A stretch of DNA of 14,604 bases from assembly GCA_934183045.1 (NCBI GenBank), contig CAKPRW010000037.1, forward strand, positions 1 to 14,604. Direction: 5' to 3'. The translations under genes and the position numbers were made by a program. The stretch is from an uncultured Clostridia bacterium. GTDB taxonomy: Bacteria; Bacillota; Clostridia; TANB77; CAG-508. The notes under the pieces were generated by a model that saw only the letters and a program-made list of their open reading frames with translations, searched no databases and had not been told where the DNA came from. Below are positions 1 to 6,794 of the stretch, piece after piece (within the stretch, counting starts at the first letter, position 1; every line of letters starts with the position of its first letter).

Positions 1-1
1 T

Positions 2-2200
2 GAAGTTATAGAAAGACCAGCATCAGTAATAAAAGAAATGGTAGAAAATTCAATAGATGCAGGAGCAACAAAAGTAACTGTTGAAATAAAAAATGGAGGT
101 ATATCATTTATAAAAGTAACAGACAATGGAAAGGGAATAGCACAAGATGACTTAGAAATAGCATTTGAAAGACATGCAACAAGCAAAATAAGATCAGCAG
201 ACGACTTGGATACAGTGACATCTATGGGATTTAGAGGAGAGGCATTAGCAAGTATTGCTGCAATAGCAAATGTAGAATTAATATCAAAAACAAAAGAACA
301 AGAAACAGGCTATAGAGTTGTAGTAGAAGCTGGAGATGTATTAGAAAAAGAAGAAGCTGGATGTCAAAATGGAACATCAATTACAGTTAAAAACTTATTT
401 TTTAATACACCAGTTAGATATAAATTTCTAAAAAAAGATTATACAGAATCAGGATACATAGAAGATGTTGTTACAAGAATAGCATTAGTTAATCCGAATA
501 TTGCCATAAAATTAATAAATACTGGCAAAACAGTAATACAAACAAATGGAAGCGGAGATATAAAAAATGTTATATATAGCATTTATGGAAAAGATATTGC
601 TAATGGAATAATGGAGACAACATATCAATATGAAGATGTAAAAATAACAGGAGTAGTTGGAAAACCTGAAATAGCAAGATCTAACAGATCAAATCAATTA
701 TTTTTCGTAAATAAACGTTATATAAAAGATAAAACATTAACAGCAGCAACAGAACAAGCGTATAAAGGCTTGATTCCAATTGGAAAGTTTGGTTTTGTTA
801 TATTAAATATAGAAATGAATCCTGCAAAAGTTGATGTTAATGTTCATCCTGCAAAATTAGAGGTTAGATTCCAAGAAGAAAGTAAAATATTCCAAGCTAT
901 ATACCATGCAATAAAAGATACTTTGTTAAAAACTGAATTAGTAGCTAGTACAGAAAAAAAGATGGGATCTGTTGATAGAAGTTCAGCAAGTTTTGAAGAA
1001 AGATTGAAAAATATAAGAGAAAATAATAAGCAACAACAGCAAGGAGGATTATTTTCTTTTAGAAAACAAAAAGAGAAGGAAATAGAGAAATATACAGAAG
1101 AAGAAAGTAAAATAAAAACAAATGTGCCAGTACCACAAAGTGATGATCTTATAGGAGAAAAGAAAATTGATAATATAGAAATAGGACAACCAATAGATAC
1201 ATCAGATGTTTTAACACAATTAAAACAAATGAAAGAAAAATTGGAAAAAGAATTAGAAGAAAAAGAAAATGGAAAAGAAATAGCTGAAGAAACTAAGAAC
1301 TATGAATTAGAACAAAACAAAGAAGAGAAAAAAGAAGAAACAACAGAGATAAAAAGTGAAGAAATTCCTGATGTTGATTCAAAAATAAAAGATATACAAG
1401 ACGAAAAGGTACAAAAGGAATTTGAAGAAATAAAAGAAAAAATGAAAGATTTAAATGATAATCCTAAAGTTGTTTCTGAAGATTTTAATGAAATGTACAC
1501 AAAAATGTTTGGTACAGCTCCAATAGTAGAAAAAGAAGAACCAGAAGAAGAAAAACAAGAAAGTGCTATAGATATTGTAAAAGACAATATATCAGTATTT
1601 GAAGATCAAGAAAAATTCCAAAAACCGGCTTATAAATTTATTGGAATTGTATTTAAAACATATATCATATTAGAGATTGATAAAGAAATGTATATATTAG
1701 ACCAACATGCTGCACATGAAAGAATTATGTATGAAAAAGTAAAAAAGAATTATTATAGTGATTCTTCAAAAGATTCACAAATGTTATTATTGCCAGATGT
1801 AATAACATTAACGCATAAAGAAATGGATATAGCAAAAGAAAATATTAAAATGTTTGAACAAGCTGGATTTAGCTTGGAAGAATTCGGAGAAAATACAATA
1901 AAATTAACAGGTGTTCCTACAGTATGCATAGATTTGGATACAAAAGAATTGTTCTTAGAAACTTTAGATGAGATAAATACAGTGGCAAGAACAGCGAAAC
2001 AAGAAAAAGAAGAAAAATTTATAGCTACAGTTGCATGTAAAGCTGCAGTAAAGGCAAATATGGCATTGACTAACGAAGAAGTAGAAAGTTTAATGGATAA
2101 ATTATTACAATTACCTAATCCATTTACTTGTCCTCACGGAAGACCTACTGCAATAAAAATGACTAAATACGATATAGAAAGAAAATTTGCAAGAAAATAG
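2..2200 (+). CDS. mutL: DNA mismatch repair protein MutL, 5'-truncated by the window edge
   Basis: MutL is the ATPase and nicking endonuclease that links MutS mismatch recognition to strand removal. The open frame enters at base 2, reading EVIERPASVIKEMVENSIDAG, so the true start and roughly 20 residues lie upstream; the ATG at 38 is internal. Numbering visible residues from base 2, the GHKL ATPase motifs are ENSIDAG (15-21), DNGKGI (41-46) and FRGEAL (77-82), followed by the transducer motif VDVNVHPAKLEVRF. The C-terminal endonuclease domain has DQHAAHERIMYE (567-578), ACKAAVKA (678-685) and CPHGRP (710-715), the metal-site set of nicking MutL proteins in bacteria without MutH. Between the two domains is a Glu/Lys-rich low-complexity linker of about 220 residues, which makes the protein clearly longer than typical Bacillus MutL (about 630). 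The next gene starts 22 bases downstream, so co-transcription is likely. Confidence 0.96.
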   Translation, partial: EVIERPASVIKEMVENSIDAGATKVTVEIKNGGISFIKVTDNGKGIAQDDLEIAFERHATSKIRSADDLDTVTSMGFRGEALASIAAIANVELISKTKEQETGYRVVVEAGDVLEKEEAGCQNGTSITVKNLFFNTPVRYKFLKKDYTESGYIEDVVTRIALVNPNIAIKLINTGKTVIQTNGSGDIKNVIYSIYGKDIANGIMETTYQYEDVKITGVVGKPEIARSNRSNQLFFVNKRYIKDKTLTAATEQAYKGLIPIGKFGFVILNIEMNPAKVDVNVHPAKLEVRFQEESKIFQAIYHAIKDTLLKTELVASTEKKMGSVDRSSASFEERLKNIRENNKQQQQGGLFSFRKQKEKEIEKYTEEESKIKTNVPVPQSDDLIGEKKIDNIEIGQPIDTSDVLTQLKQMKEKLEKELEEKENGKEIAEETKNYELEQNKEEKKEETTEIKSEEIPDVDSKIKDIQDEKVQKEFEEIKEKMKDLNDNPKVVSEDFNEMYTKMFGTAPIVEKEEPEEEKQESAIDIVKDNISVFEDQEKFQKPAYKFIGIVFKTYIILEIDKEMYILDQHAAHERIMYEKVKKNYYSDSSKDSQMLLLPDVITLTHKEMDIAKENIKMFEQAGFSLEEFGENTIKLTGVPTVCIDLDTKELFLETLDEINTVARTAKQEKEEKFIATVACKAAVKANMALTNEEVESLMDKLLQLPNPFTCPHGRPTAIKMTKYDIERKFARK

Positions 2201-2222
2201 TTACAATTAAAAGGAGAAAAAA

Positions 2223-2654
2223 ATGGTAATCATTATAAGCATTATAGTGGCAGTATATTTATTGATGATAGCTTGGACTTGGCAAAGTTTAGAAAGTTTA
2301 GAAAAAACTAAAAAAGTAGCGTTTATTGTTATAGGCATTATTATAAGTTATATTGTAACTTTAATAATTTTCAATATTTCTCAGCAAGGTGTAAATTATC
2401 AAAATGAAATAACTAAACATGAAATAAAAAAGATTTTAGTTTTATTATTTACAGCTTTAAATGGTGTTATATTTATTCCGTATATTGCAAAATTATTCAC
2501 TAGAGTAAAAGAAAACGAAATAGAAGATTATAAATTAAGAAAGAAAATAATAATTCTTGTAATTATATTTATTATTTGTATGTTCTTTGAAAACATGTAT
2601 TTGAAAGATATACAAAATGGAATTATAAATATTTATAACTCCATTCCTAAATAA
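2223..2654 (+). CDS. Small four-helix membrane protein, unknown function
   Basis: A 143-residue hydrophobic protein with four predicted transmembrane segments at about residues 2-20, 32-52, 70-91 and 108-122. The short connecting loops are charged: a KTKK loop near 28-31, and a Lys/Glu-rich loop at 94-108 that is probably cytoplasmic. No catalytic motif or recognised domain is visible. The start is supported by AAGGAG at 2211-2216, six bases before the ATG. It lies between mutL and miaA in the same direction and probably belongs to the same transcript. The position suggests a lineage-specific insertion into a conserved mutL-miaA pair; the sequence gives no clue to its role. Confidence 0.8.
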   Translation: MVIIISIIVAVYLLMIAWTWQSLESLEKTKKVAFIVIGIIISYIVTLIIFNISQQGVNYQNEITKHEIKKILVLLFTALNGVIFIPYIAKLFTRVKENEIEDYKLRKKIIILVIIFIICMFFENMYLKDIQNGIINIYNSIPK

Positions 2655-2697
2655 ATATAGGATTTTATAATATTTTAATTTAACTTAAATATGAAAT

Positions 2698-2703
2698 AGG
2701 AGA
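2698..2703 (+). promoter_or_regulatory. Ribosome binding site that decides the miaA start
   Basis: AGGAGA lies 3 bases before the ATG at 2707 but 6 bases before the second ATG at 2710. The spacing favours translation from 2710 (MAKPK...), although the first ATG is formally open. Confidence 0.6.
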
Positions 2704-2706
2704 AAA

Positions 2707-3624
2707 ATGATGGCAAAACCAAAAGTTATAGTTATATGTGGACCTACCGCTTCAGGGAAGACAGCATTATCAATTGAATTAGCTAAAAAAATCAATGGAG
2801 AGATAGTTTCTTGCGATTCTATGCAAATATATAAGGAAATGGATATTGGAACTGCAAAGCCAACTGAAGAAGAAAAGCAAGGTATTAAACATTATATGAT
2901 TGATATTATTTCACCAAATGAAAGATATAGTGTGGCTGATTATAAGATACAAGCTAAAAAAGCTATTAAAGAAATTATCTCAAAGGGAAAAACTCCAATA
3001 GTAGTAGGCGGAACAGGGTTATATATAGACAGTTTGATTTATGAAATAGAGTATCCTAATATAGAGTTTGATGAAGAATATAGAAATGAAATAGAAACAA
3101 GGGTAAGCAAAGAGGGATTAGAAAAAATTTATGAAGAGGCTAAGATTATAGATCCAAAAGCGATAGAGAAAATAAGCCCGAATGATAAAAAAAGAATTAT
3201 TAGAATTTTGGAAATATACCATGCAACAGGAAAAAATAAAACGGATCAAGAAAAAGAATCAAGAAAGAAAGAAGTGGAATTTGATTATAAAGTATATGCT
3301 ATTTCTTGGGATAGAGAAGTTTTATATGAAAGAATAAACAAAAGAGTAGATATAATGCTTGAAGAAGGATTGGTAAAAGAAGTAGAAGCAATAAATAAAA
3401 AATATAATCAATTTCCAACAGCTATGCAAGGATTGGGATATAAAGAAGTTGTTCAATATTTAAATAAAGAATGCTCATATGAAGAAATGACGGAAAAAAT
3501 AAAAATGGAAACTAGAAGATATGCTAAACGACAGCTTACATGGTTTAGAAAAAATAAAGAAACAATATGGTTGAATGGAGAAAATAGTATACAAAATAAT
3601 ATCAAAATTATTTTGGAGGGTTAA
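2707..3624 (+). CDS. miaA: tRNA dimethylallyltransferase MiaA
   Basis: MiaA transfers the dimethylallyl group of DMAPP to N6 of adenosine-37 in tRNAs that read UNN codons, the first step to i6A/ms2i6A. The 305 residues match the family length. Visible landmarks are the P-loop GPTASGKT (12-19), SCDSMQIY with the expected catalytic Asp37, DIGTAKP (46-52), the GGTGLY motif (101-106) containing the conserved Thr, AMQGLGYKE in the second half, and the C-terminal RRYAKRQLTWFRK tRNA-contact motif. Two adjacent ATGs occur, and the ribosome-site spacing prefers the one at 2710. The next gene's TTG start begins two bases after the stop, so the two are tightly linked. In many clostridia hfq follows miaA; it is not present here. 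Confidence 0.97.
   Translation: MMAKPKVIVICGPTASGKTALSIELAKKINGEIVSCDSMQIYKEMDIGTAKPTEEEKQGIKHYMIDIISPNERYSVADYKIQAKKAIKEIISKGKTPIVVGGTGLYIDSLIYEIEYPNIEFDEEYRNEIETRVSKEGLEKIYEEAKIIDPKAIEKISPNDKKRIIRILEIYHATGKNKTDQEKESRKKEVEFDYKVYAISWDREVLYERINKRVDIMLEEGLVKEVEAINKKYNQFPTAMQGLGYKEVVQYLNKECSYEEMTEKIKMETRRYAKRQLTWFRKNKETIWLNGENSIQNNIKIILEG
3615..3620 (+). promoter_or_regulatory. Ribosome binding site for the TTG start at 3627
   Basis: GGAGGG at the very end of miaA lies six bases before the TTG at 3627. It supports the non-ATG start and suggests translational coupling to miaA. Confidence 0.75.
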
Positions 3625-3626
3625 AA

Positions 3627-4895
3627 TTGGAAGATAAAAAGCAAGCATTAAAAGATAAAAATGTGAGGAAGATAAATAATAAAAAGGTAGTTATATATAT
3701 TATTTTATTAATAGTATTAATATATATTTTTTACACTATATATCTATTAATTAAACAACCGACAAATGTATTTACAGTAGAAGAAGGAAAGCTATATCAA
3801 GAAGAAACAGTTGTTGGATATGTTATTAGGGATGAAAAAGTAGTAAAAGGCCAAAATTATAAAAATGGAATGGAACAGATAAAACTTGAGGGAGAGAAGG
3901 TTGCAACAAACGAAAATATATTTAGATATTATAGTAATAATGAAGAAAATTTAAAACAAAGAGTTGCAGAATTGGATCAAAAAATACAAGAAGTAATGAA
4001 AAGTGATACTAGTTTATTTTCTTCTGATATGAAATTATTGGAAAATCAAATTGACGAAAAAGTATCTAATATTAATAAGATAAATGATATAACAAAACTA
4101 GAAGAAAACAAAAAAGAAATAGATAATTTAGTTAAGAAAAAATCTAAAATAGCAGGAGATTTGAGCCCTAAGGGATCTTACCTAAACCAACTAATAGAAG
4201 AAAGAAAAAAATATGAAAATAGTTTGAATTCTGGAGCAGAATATGTAAAAGCTCCAATGAGTGGTATAGTTTCCTATAAAGTTGATGGTTTTGAAGAAAC
4301 GTTAACTACACAAAATTTTGAAACATTAAGTAAAGAGTATCTTGAAAGTTTAGATTTAAAAACAGGTAAAGTAGTTGCAACAAGTGACGAATGTGGAAAA
4401 GTTATAGACAACTTTAATTGTTACATAGCAACAATTACATCTTCTGAAGAAGCTAAACAAGCCGAAGTTGGCAAAAAAATAAAGATTAGACTTTCTAACA
4501 ATGCTGAAGTTCCAGCAGAAATTACTAATATAATAAAAGAAGATGAAAATAATATTGTTATAATATTAAAAATTGATAAACAAATAGAAGAATTAATAAA
4601 TTATAGAAAAATTTCTTTTAATTTAATTTGGTGGAGTGAATCAGGATTTAAAGTACCAAATCAAGCAATTGTAGAAGAAAACGGTAAGAATTATGTTGTA
4701 AGAAATAGAGCGGGATATTTAAGCAAGATTTTGATAAAAGTAAAAAAACAAGGAGAAAAATATTCTATAATAGAATCGTATACAACAGATGAATTGAAAG
4801 AAGAAGGGATGACTAATGAAGAAATTGCTACATATAAGAAAATTTCTTTGTACGATGAAATAATGCTTAATCCAAAATTAGATAAAATAGAATAA
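3627..4895 (+). CDS. Single-pass HlyD-like membrane fusion protein
   Basis: A 422-residue protein with a basic N-terminus (1-20), one transmembrane helix at about 20-42, and a large extracytoplasmic part. Residues about 100-200 are heptad-rich Lys/Glu/Leu sequence, probably a coiled-coil hairpin. The short motif APMSGIVSYKVDGFEE after it resembles the half-lipoyl motif of HlyD/membrane-fusion adaptors, and the C-terminal third contains beta-rich segments of the barrel type (VGKKIKIRLSNNAEVPAEI, FKVPNQAIVEENGK). This architecture fits a HlyD-family adaptor, but no ABC transporter or outer component is nearby. Proteins of this kind are often found beside sepF in clostridia, so a cell-envelope or division role is a reasonable guess and not established. 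The TTG start is chosen for its GGAGGG site. Confidence 0.75.
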   Translation: MEDKKQALKDKNVRKINNKKVVIYIILLIVLIYIFYTIYLLIKQPTNVFTVEEGKLYQEETVVGYVIRDEKVVKGQNYKNGMEQIKLEGEKVATNENIFRYYSNNEENLKQRVAELDQKIQEVMKSDTSLFSSDMKLLENQIDEKVSNINKINDITKLEENKKEIDNLVKKKSKIAGDLSPKGSYLNQLIEERKKYENSLNSGAEYVKAPMSGIVSYKVDGFEETLTTQNFETLSKEYLESLDLKTGKVVATSDECGKVIDNFNCYIATITSSEEAKQAEVGKKIKIRLSNNAEVPAEITNIIKEDENNIVIILKIDKQIEELINYRKISFNLIWWSESGFKVPNQAIVEENGKNYVVRNRAGYLSKILIKVKKQGEKYSIIESYTTDELKEEGMTNEEIATYKKISLYDEIMLNPKLDKIE

Positions 4896-4917
4896 TATTA
4901 CAAAAATATTACAAAAA
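4896..4917 (+). repeat. Two tandem copies of an 11-bp A/T-rich unit
   Basis: TATTACAAAAA occurs at 4896-4906 and again, identical, at 4907-4917, directly after the stop codon of the HlyD-like gene and upstream of the sepF promoter. It could be a slippage product or an A-tract UP-like element; the sequence does not decide. Confidence 0.7.
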
Positions 4918-4948
4918 CATTAAAAGTTTATAACATTGCCAAAAAATG

Positions 4949-4977
4949 TTGACAATAATAAAAAAAAAGTAGATACT
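4949..4977 (+). promoter_or_regulatory. Sigma-A-like promoter for sepF-divIVA
   Basis: A perfect -35 TTGACA (4949-4954), a 17-base spacer and a -10-like GATACT (4972-4977, 4 of 6 matches). Transcription would start near 4984, leaving a leader of about 34 bases. A 6-bp inverted repeat, AACATT (4932-4937) and AATGTT (4945-4950), overlaps the -35 edge and could be a small operator. Confidence 0.55.
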
Positions 4978-5017
4978 TAGTGTATACAAAAAAGAAAGTA
5001 ATTTAGGAGGTTTTTTT

Positions 5018-5494
5018 ATGTCAGGAGCTTTAATGAACAAGGTGTGGGATTTATTTGGAATGGATTCTCAAGAAGCAGAAGAATATGATGATGAAAATGT
5101 ATATGAATATGATGATGAGGAAGAAGAAGTAGAAGATAAAAAAATATTTGGAAGAAAAAATAAAGTAGTTTCAATACCACAAGCACAATCAAATGCTATA
5201 AAAATGGTTATATCACAACCAACTACATTTGAACAATCAGATGAAATATGTTCTTTTATAAAAGAAAAGAAATCTGTAATTGTTAATTTGGAATATGTAA
5301 ATAAAGATGTTGCTAGAAGAATAGTAGATTTTATAAGTGGAGGAGTTTATGCTTTAGATGGATATATTCAAAAAGTATCAAATTCTATATTCTTAGTAGC
5401 TCCATCAAATTATGAAATTACAAATGAAATGGCAAGAGAAGAAATGAAAAATAAACTTTCTGTTTCTTGGCTAAAAAATAATGGGATAAATTAA
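5018..5494 (+). CDS. sepF: Cell division protein SepF
   Basis: SepF forms rings on the membrane side of the Z-ring and anchors FtsZ. The 158-residue protein has the standard plan: an N-terminal amphipathic membrane helix (1-15, MSGALMNKVWDLFGM), an acidic Asp/Glu/Tyr-rich linker (about 18-42), then the compact SepF core from about residue 48 to 150, with PTTFEQSDEICSFI, a VIVNLEYV strand, DVARRIVDFISGGVYALDG and the IFLVAPSNYEI strand. The start has a strong AGGAGG at 5005-5010, seven bases before the ATG. It is followed after 29 bases by divIVA under the same promoter. The yggS, ylmG and ylmH genes that usually surround sepF are absent here. Confidence 0.95.
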   Translation: MSGALMNKVWDLFGMDSQEAEEYDDENVYEYDDEEEEVEDKKIFGRKNKVVSIPQAQSNAIKMVISQPTTFEQSDEICSFIKEKKSVIVNLEYVNKDVARRIVDFISGGVYALDGYIQKVSNSIFLVAPSNYEITNEMAREEMKNKLSVSWLKNNGIN

Positions 5495-5523
5495 TAGCTG
5501 AAGCATTTTAAGGGGGAAAAGCA

Positions 5524-5979
5524 ATGATAACACCATTAGATATAGAAAATAAAAAGTTTTCAAAACAAGTAATGAATGGATATAGTGTTGAAGAAGTAGA
5601 TGATTTTCTAGATGATTTAACATTAGATTATGCTAAAATCTATAAAGAAAATACTAAATTAAAATCTAGAACAGATGAATTATCAAAAAGTCTTGAACAT
5701 TATAAAACAATCGAGGCTACATTACAAAGTACATTAGTAATGGCGCAAAGCACAGCAGAAGATGTTAAAAATGTTGCAAAACAACAGGCAGATCAAATAA
5801 TAAATGAAGCTAGAGATTCAGCAAAACAACAAGTAGCAGAATTAGAAAATGAAGTAATTTTAAAAAGAAAAGAATTAGATGATGTAAAAAAACAATTCGA
5901 TATATATAAAGCAAAAATGGAATCACTTTTAATATCTCAATTAGAATTATTAAAAGATGTAAATAAAGAAGATGCATAA
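5524..5979 (+). CDS. divIVA: DivIVA-domain cell division/polarity protein
   Basis: DivIVA proteins bind curved membrane at septa and poles and recruit partners. This 151-residue protein has the N-terminal signature: ITPLDIENKKF (2-12), then NGYSVEEVDDFLDDL (18-32). It continues as an almost uninterrupted coiled coil from about residue 35, with a repeat-like AKQQADQIINEARDSAKQQV stretch near 95-120. In Bacillus DivIVA the membrane-inserting pair is Phe17-Arg18; here the matching segment reads VMN before GY, so the aromatic and the arginine are both replaced. AGGGGG at 5511-5516 lies seven bases before the ATG. An intrinsic terminator follows directly, ending the sepF-divIVA unit. A GpsB-like paralogue is the main alternative, but the length favours DivIVA. 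Confidence 0.9.
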   Translation: MITPLDIENKKFSKQVMNGYSVEEVDDFLDDLTLDYAKIYKENTKLKSRTDELSKSLEHYKTIEATLQSTLVMAQSTAEDVKNVAKQQADQIINEARDSAKQQVAELENEVILKRKELDDVKKQFDIYKAKMESLLISQLELLKDVNKEDA

Positions 5980-5991
5980 AATACACTAAAG

Positions 5992-6020
5992 AAGACTATC
6001 TGAAATGGTGGTCTTTTTTT
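5992..6020 (+). terminator. Intrinsic terminator after divIVA
   Basis: AAGACTATC (5992-6000) pairs with GGTGGTCTT (6007-6015), a 9-bp stem with two G-U pairs and a TGAAAT loop. The stem runs directly into an eight-T tract (6013-6020). It begins 12 bases after the divIVA stop. Confidence 0.9.
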
Positions 6021-6034
6021 ATATTATAAGTAAA

Positions 6035-6094
6035 TTAGACAAATTTTAAAAAATATGTAAATGTTTTTGTTTTTAAATAAAACGGCTTGTCTAA
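6035..6094. repeat. 8-bp inverted repeat in the divIVA-rsmD spacer
   Basis: TTAGACAA (6035-6042) and its exact complement TTGTCTAA (6087-6094), 44 bases apart, with A/T-rich flanks. They lie between the divIVA terminator and the rsmD promoter. The role is unknown. Confidence 0.5.
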
Positions 6095-6115
6095 AAATTT
6101 AGTAAAATAGGGAAA

Positions 6116-6164
6116 TAATAGAAATATATTACAGAACTGTTAAATATATGTTACATTTCTATTA
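6116..6164. repeat. 10-bp inverted repeat just upstream of the rsmD promoter
   Basis: TAATAGAAAT (6116-6125) and ATTTCTATTA (6155-6164) are exact complements separated by 29 bases. The right arm ends six bases before the -35 hexamer, so the pair is upstream of the likely transcript and could be a protein-binding site. Chance is possible in sequence this A/T-rich. Apart from the two inverted repeats, the terminator and the promoter, nothing else is seen in the 246-base spacer. Confidence 0.5.
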
Positions 6165-6170
6165 ATACTA

Positions 6171-6199
6171 TTGACCCTTTTTAGAAAAAAGAATAAAAT
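6171..6199 (+). promoter_or_regulatory. Sigma-A-like promoter for rsmD
   Basis: TTGACC (6171-6176), a 17-base spacer and TAAAAT (6194-6199), each hexamer matching consensus at five of six positions. The predicted leader is only about 20 bases, with GAAAGG (6213-6218) as the ribosome site before the ATG at 6226. Confidence 0.65.
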
Positions 6200-6225
6200 G
6201 AATATATCAAAAGAAAGGTAAACTT

Positions 6226-6774
6226 ATGAGGATAATAAGTGGGAAAGCAAGAGGCACAAAATTATATACATTAGATGGGAACAATACAAGACCAACTTTA
6301 GATAGAGTTAAAGAATCTCTATTTAATATAATACAAAATGAAATACCTGGAAGTATATTCTTAGATTTATTTTCTGGAAGTGGAGCTATAGGGTTAGAGG
6401 CAGTGAGTAGGGGCGCTGAAAAAGCAATTTTATGTGATAATTCAAAAGCTGCTATAGAAATAATAAAAAAGAATATACAAAAAACTCATTTTGAGGATAA
6501 AACAATATTGTATAATAAGGAATATGATTTTGTTCTAAAAAATGAATTGAATGAGAAAGTAGATATTGTTTATATAGACCCACCTTATAAAACTGATTTT
6601 GTATGTAAAGCAATTAAAATATTAATAGAAAGAGATTTGCTTAAAGAAGATTCATACATAATTGTAGAGACAGATCAGGAACAAATTATAAACAAAATCG
6701 AAAAAATAGATATAAATATTATAGATAAAAGAAAATATGGTCGAGCAAATCTTATTTTTCTAAAAAGAAAGTAA
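6226..6774 (+). CDS. rsmD: 16S rRNA (guanine-966 N2)-methyltransferase RsmD
   Basis: RsmD methylates N2 of G966 in 16S rRNA within the assembling 30S subunit, using S-adenosylmethionine. The 182 residues match the family. Landmarks are the N-terminal MRIISGKARG, the TRPTLDRVKESLFNII segment (21-36), the SAM-binding loop DLFSGSGAIGLEA (47-59), an acidic end of strand beta-2 (Asp71), and the catalytic DPPY (118-121). The C-terminal KYGRANLIFLKRK is also typical. In most Firmicutes coaD follows rsmD; here the next gene, 20 bases on, encodes a coiled-coil protein. A promoter lies directly upstream. Confidence 0.95.
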   Translation: MRIISGKARGTKLYTLDGNNTRPTLDRVKESLFNIIQNEIPGSIFLDLFSGSGAIGLEAVSRGAEKAILCDNSKAAIEIIKKNIQKTHFEDKTILYNKEYDFVLKNELNEKVDIVYIDPPYKTDFVCKAIKILIERDLLKEDSYIIVETDQEQIINKIEKIDINIIDKRKYGRANLIFLKRK

Positions 6775-6794
6775 GATAAAGAAAGGGGCAAACG

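Noticed and set aside
1300..1587. Open frame on the minus strand inside mutL
   Set aside because: Ser/Phe-rich antisense reading of the Glu/Lys-rich linker, with no ribosome site of its own; a composition shadow.
6131..6140. ACAGAACTGT, a possible LexA-type operator
   Set aside because: The arms are in the opposite arrangement (ACAG-AA-CTGT) to known operators, and no GAAC-N4-GTTC box is present.
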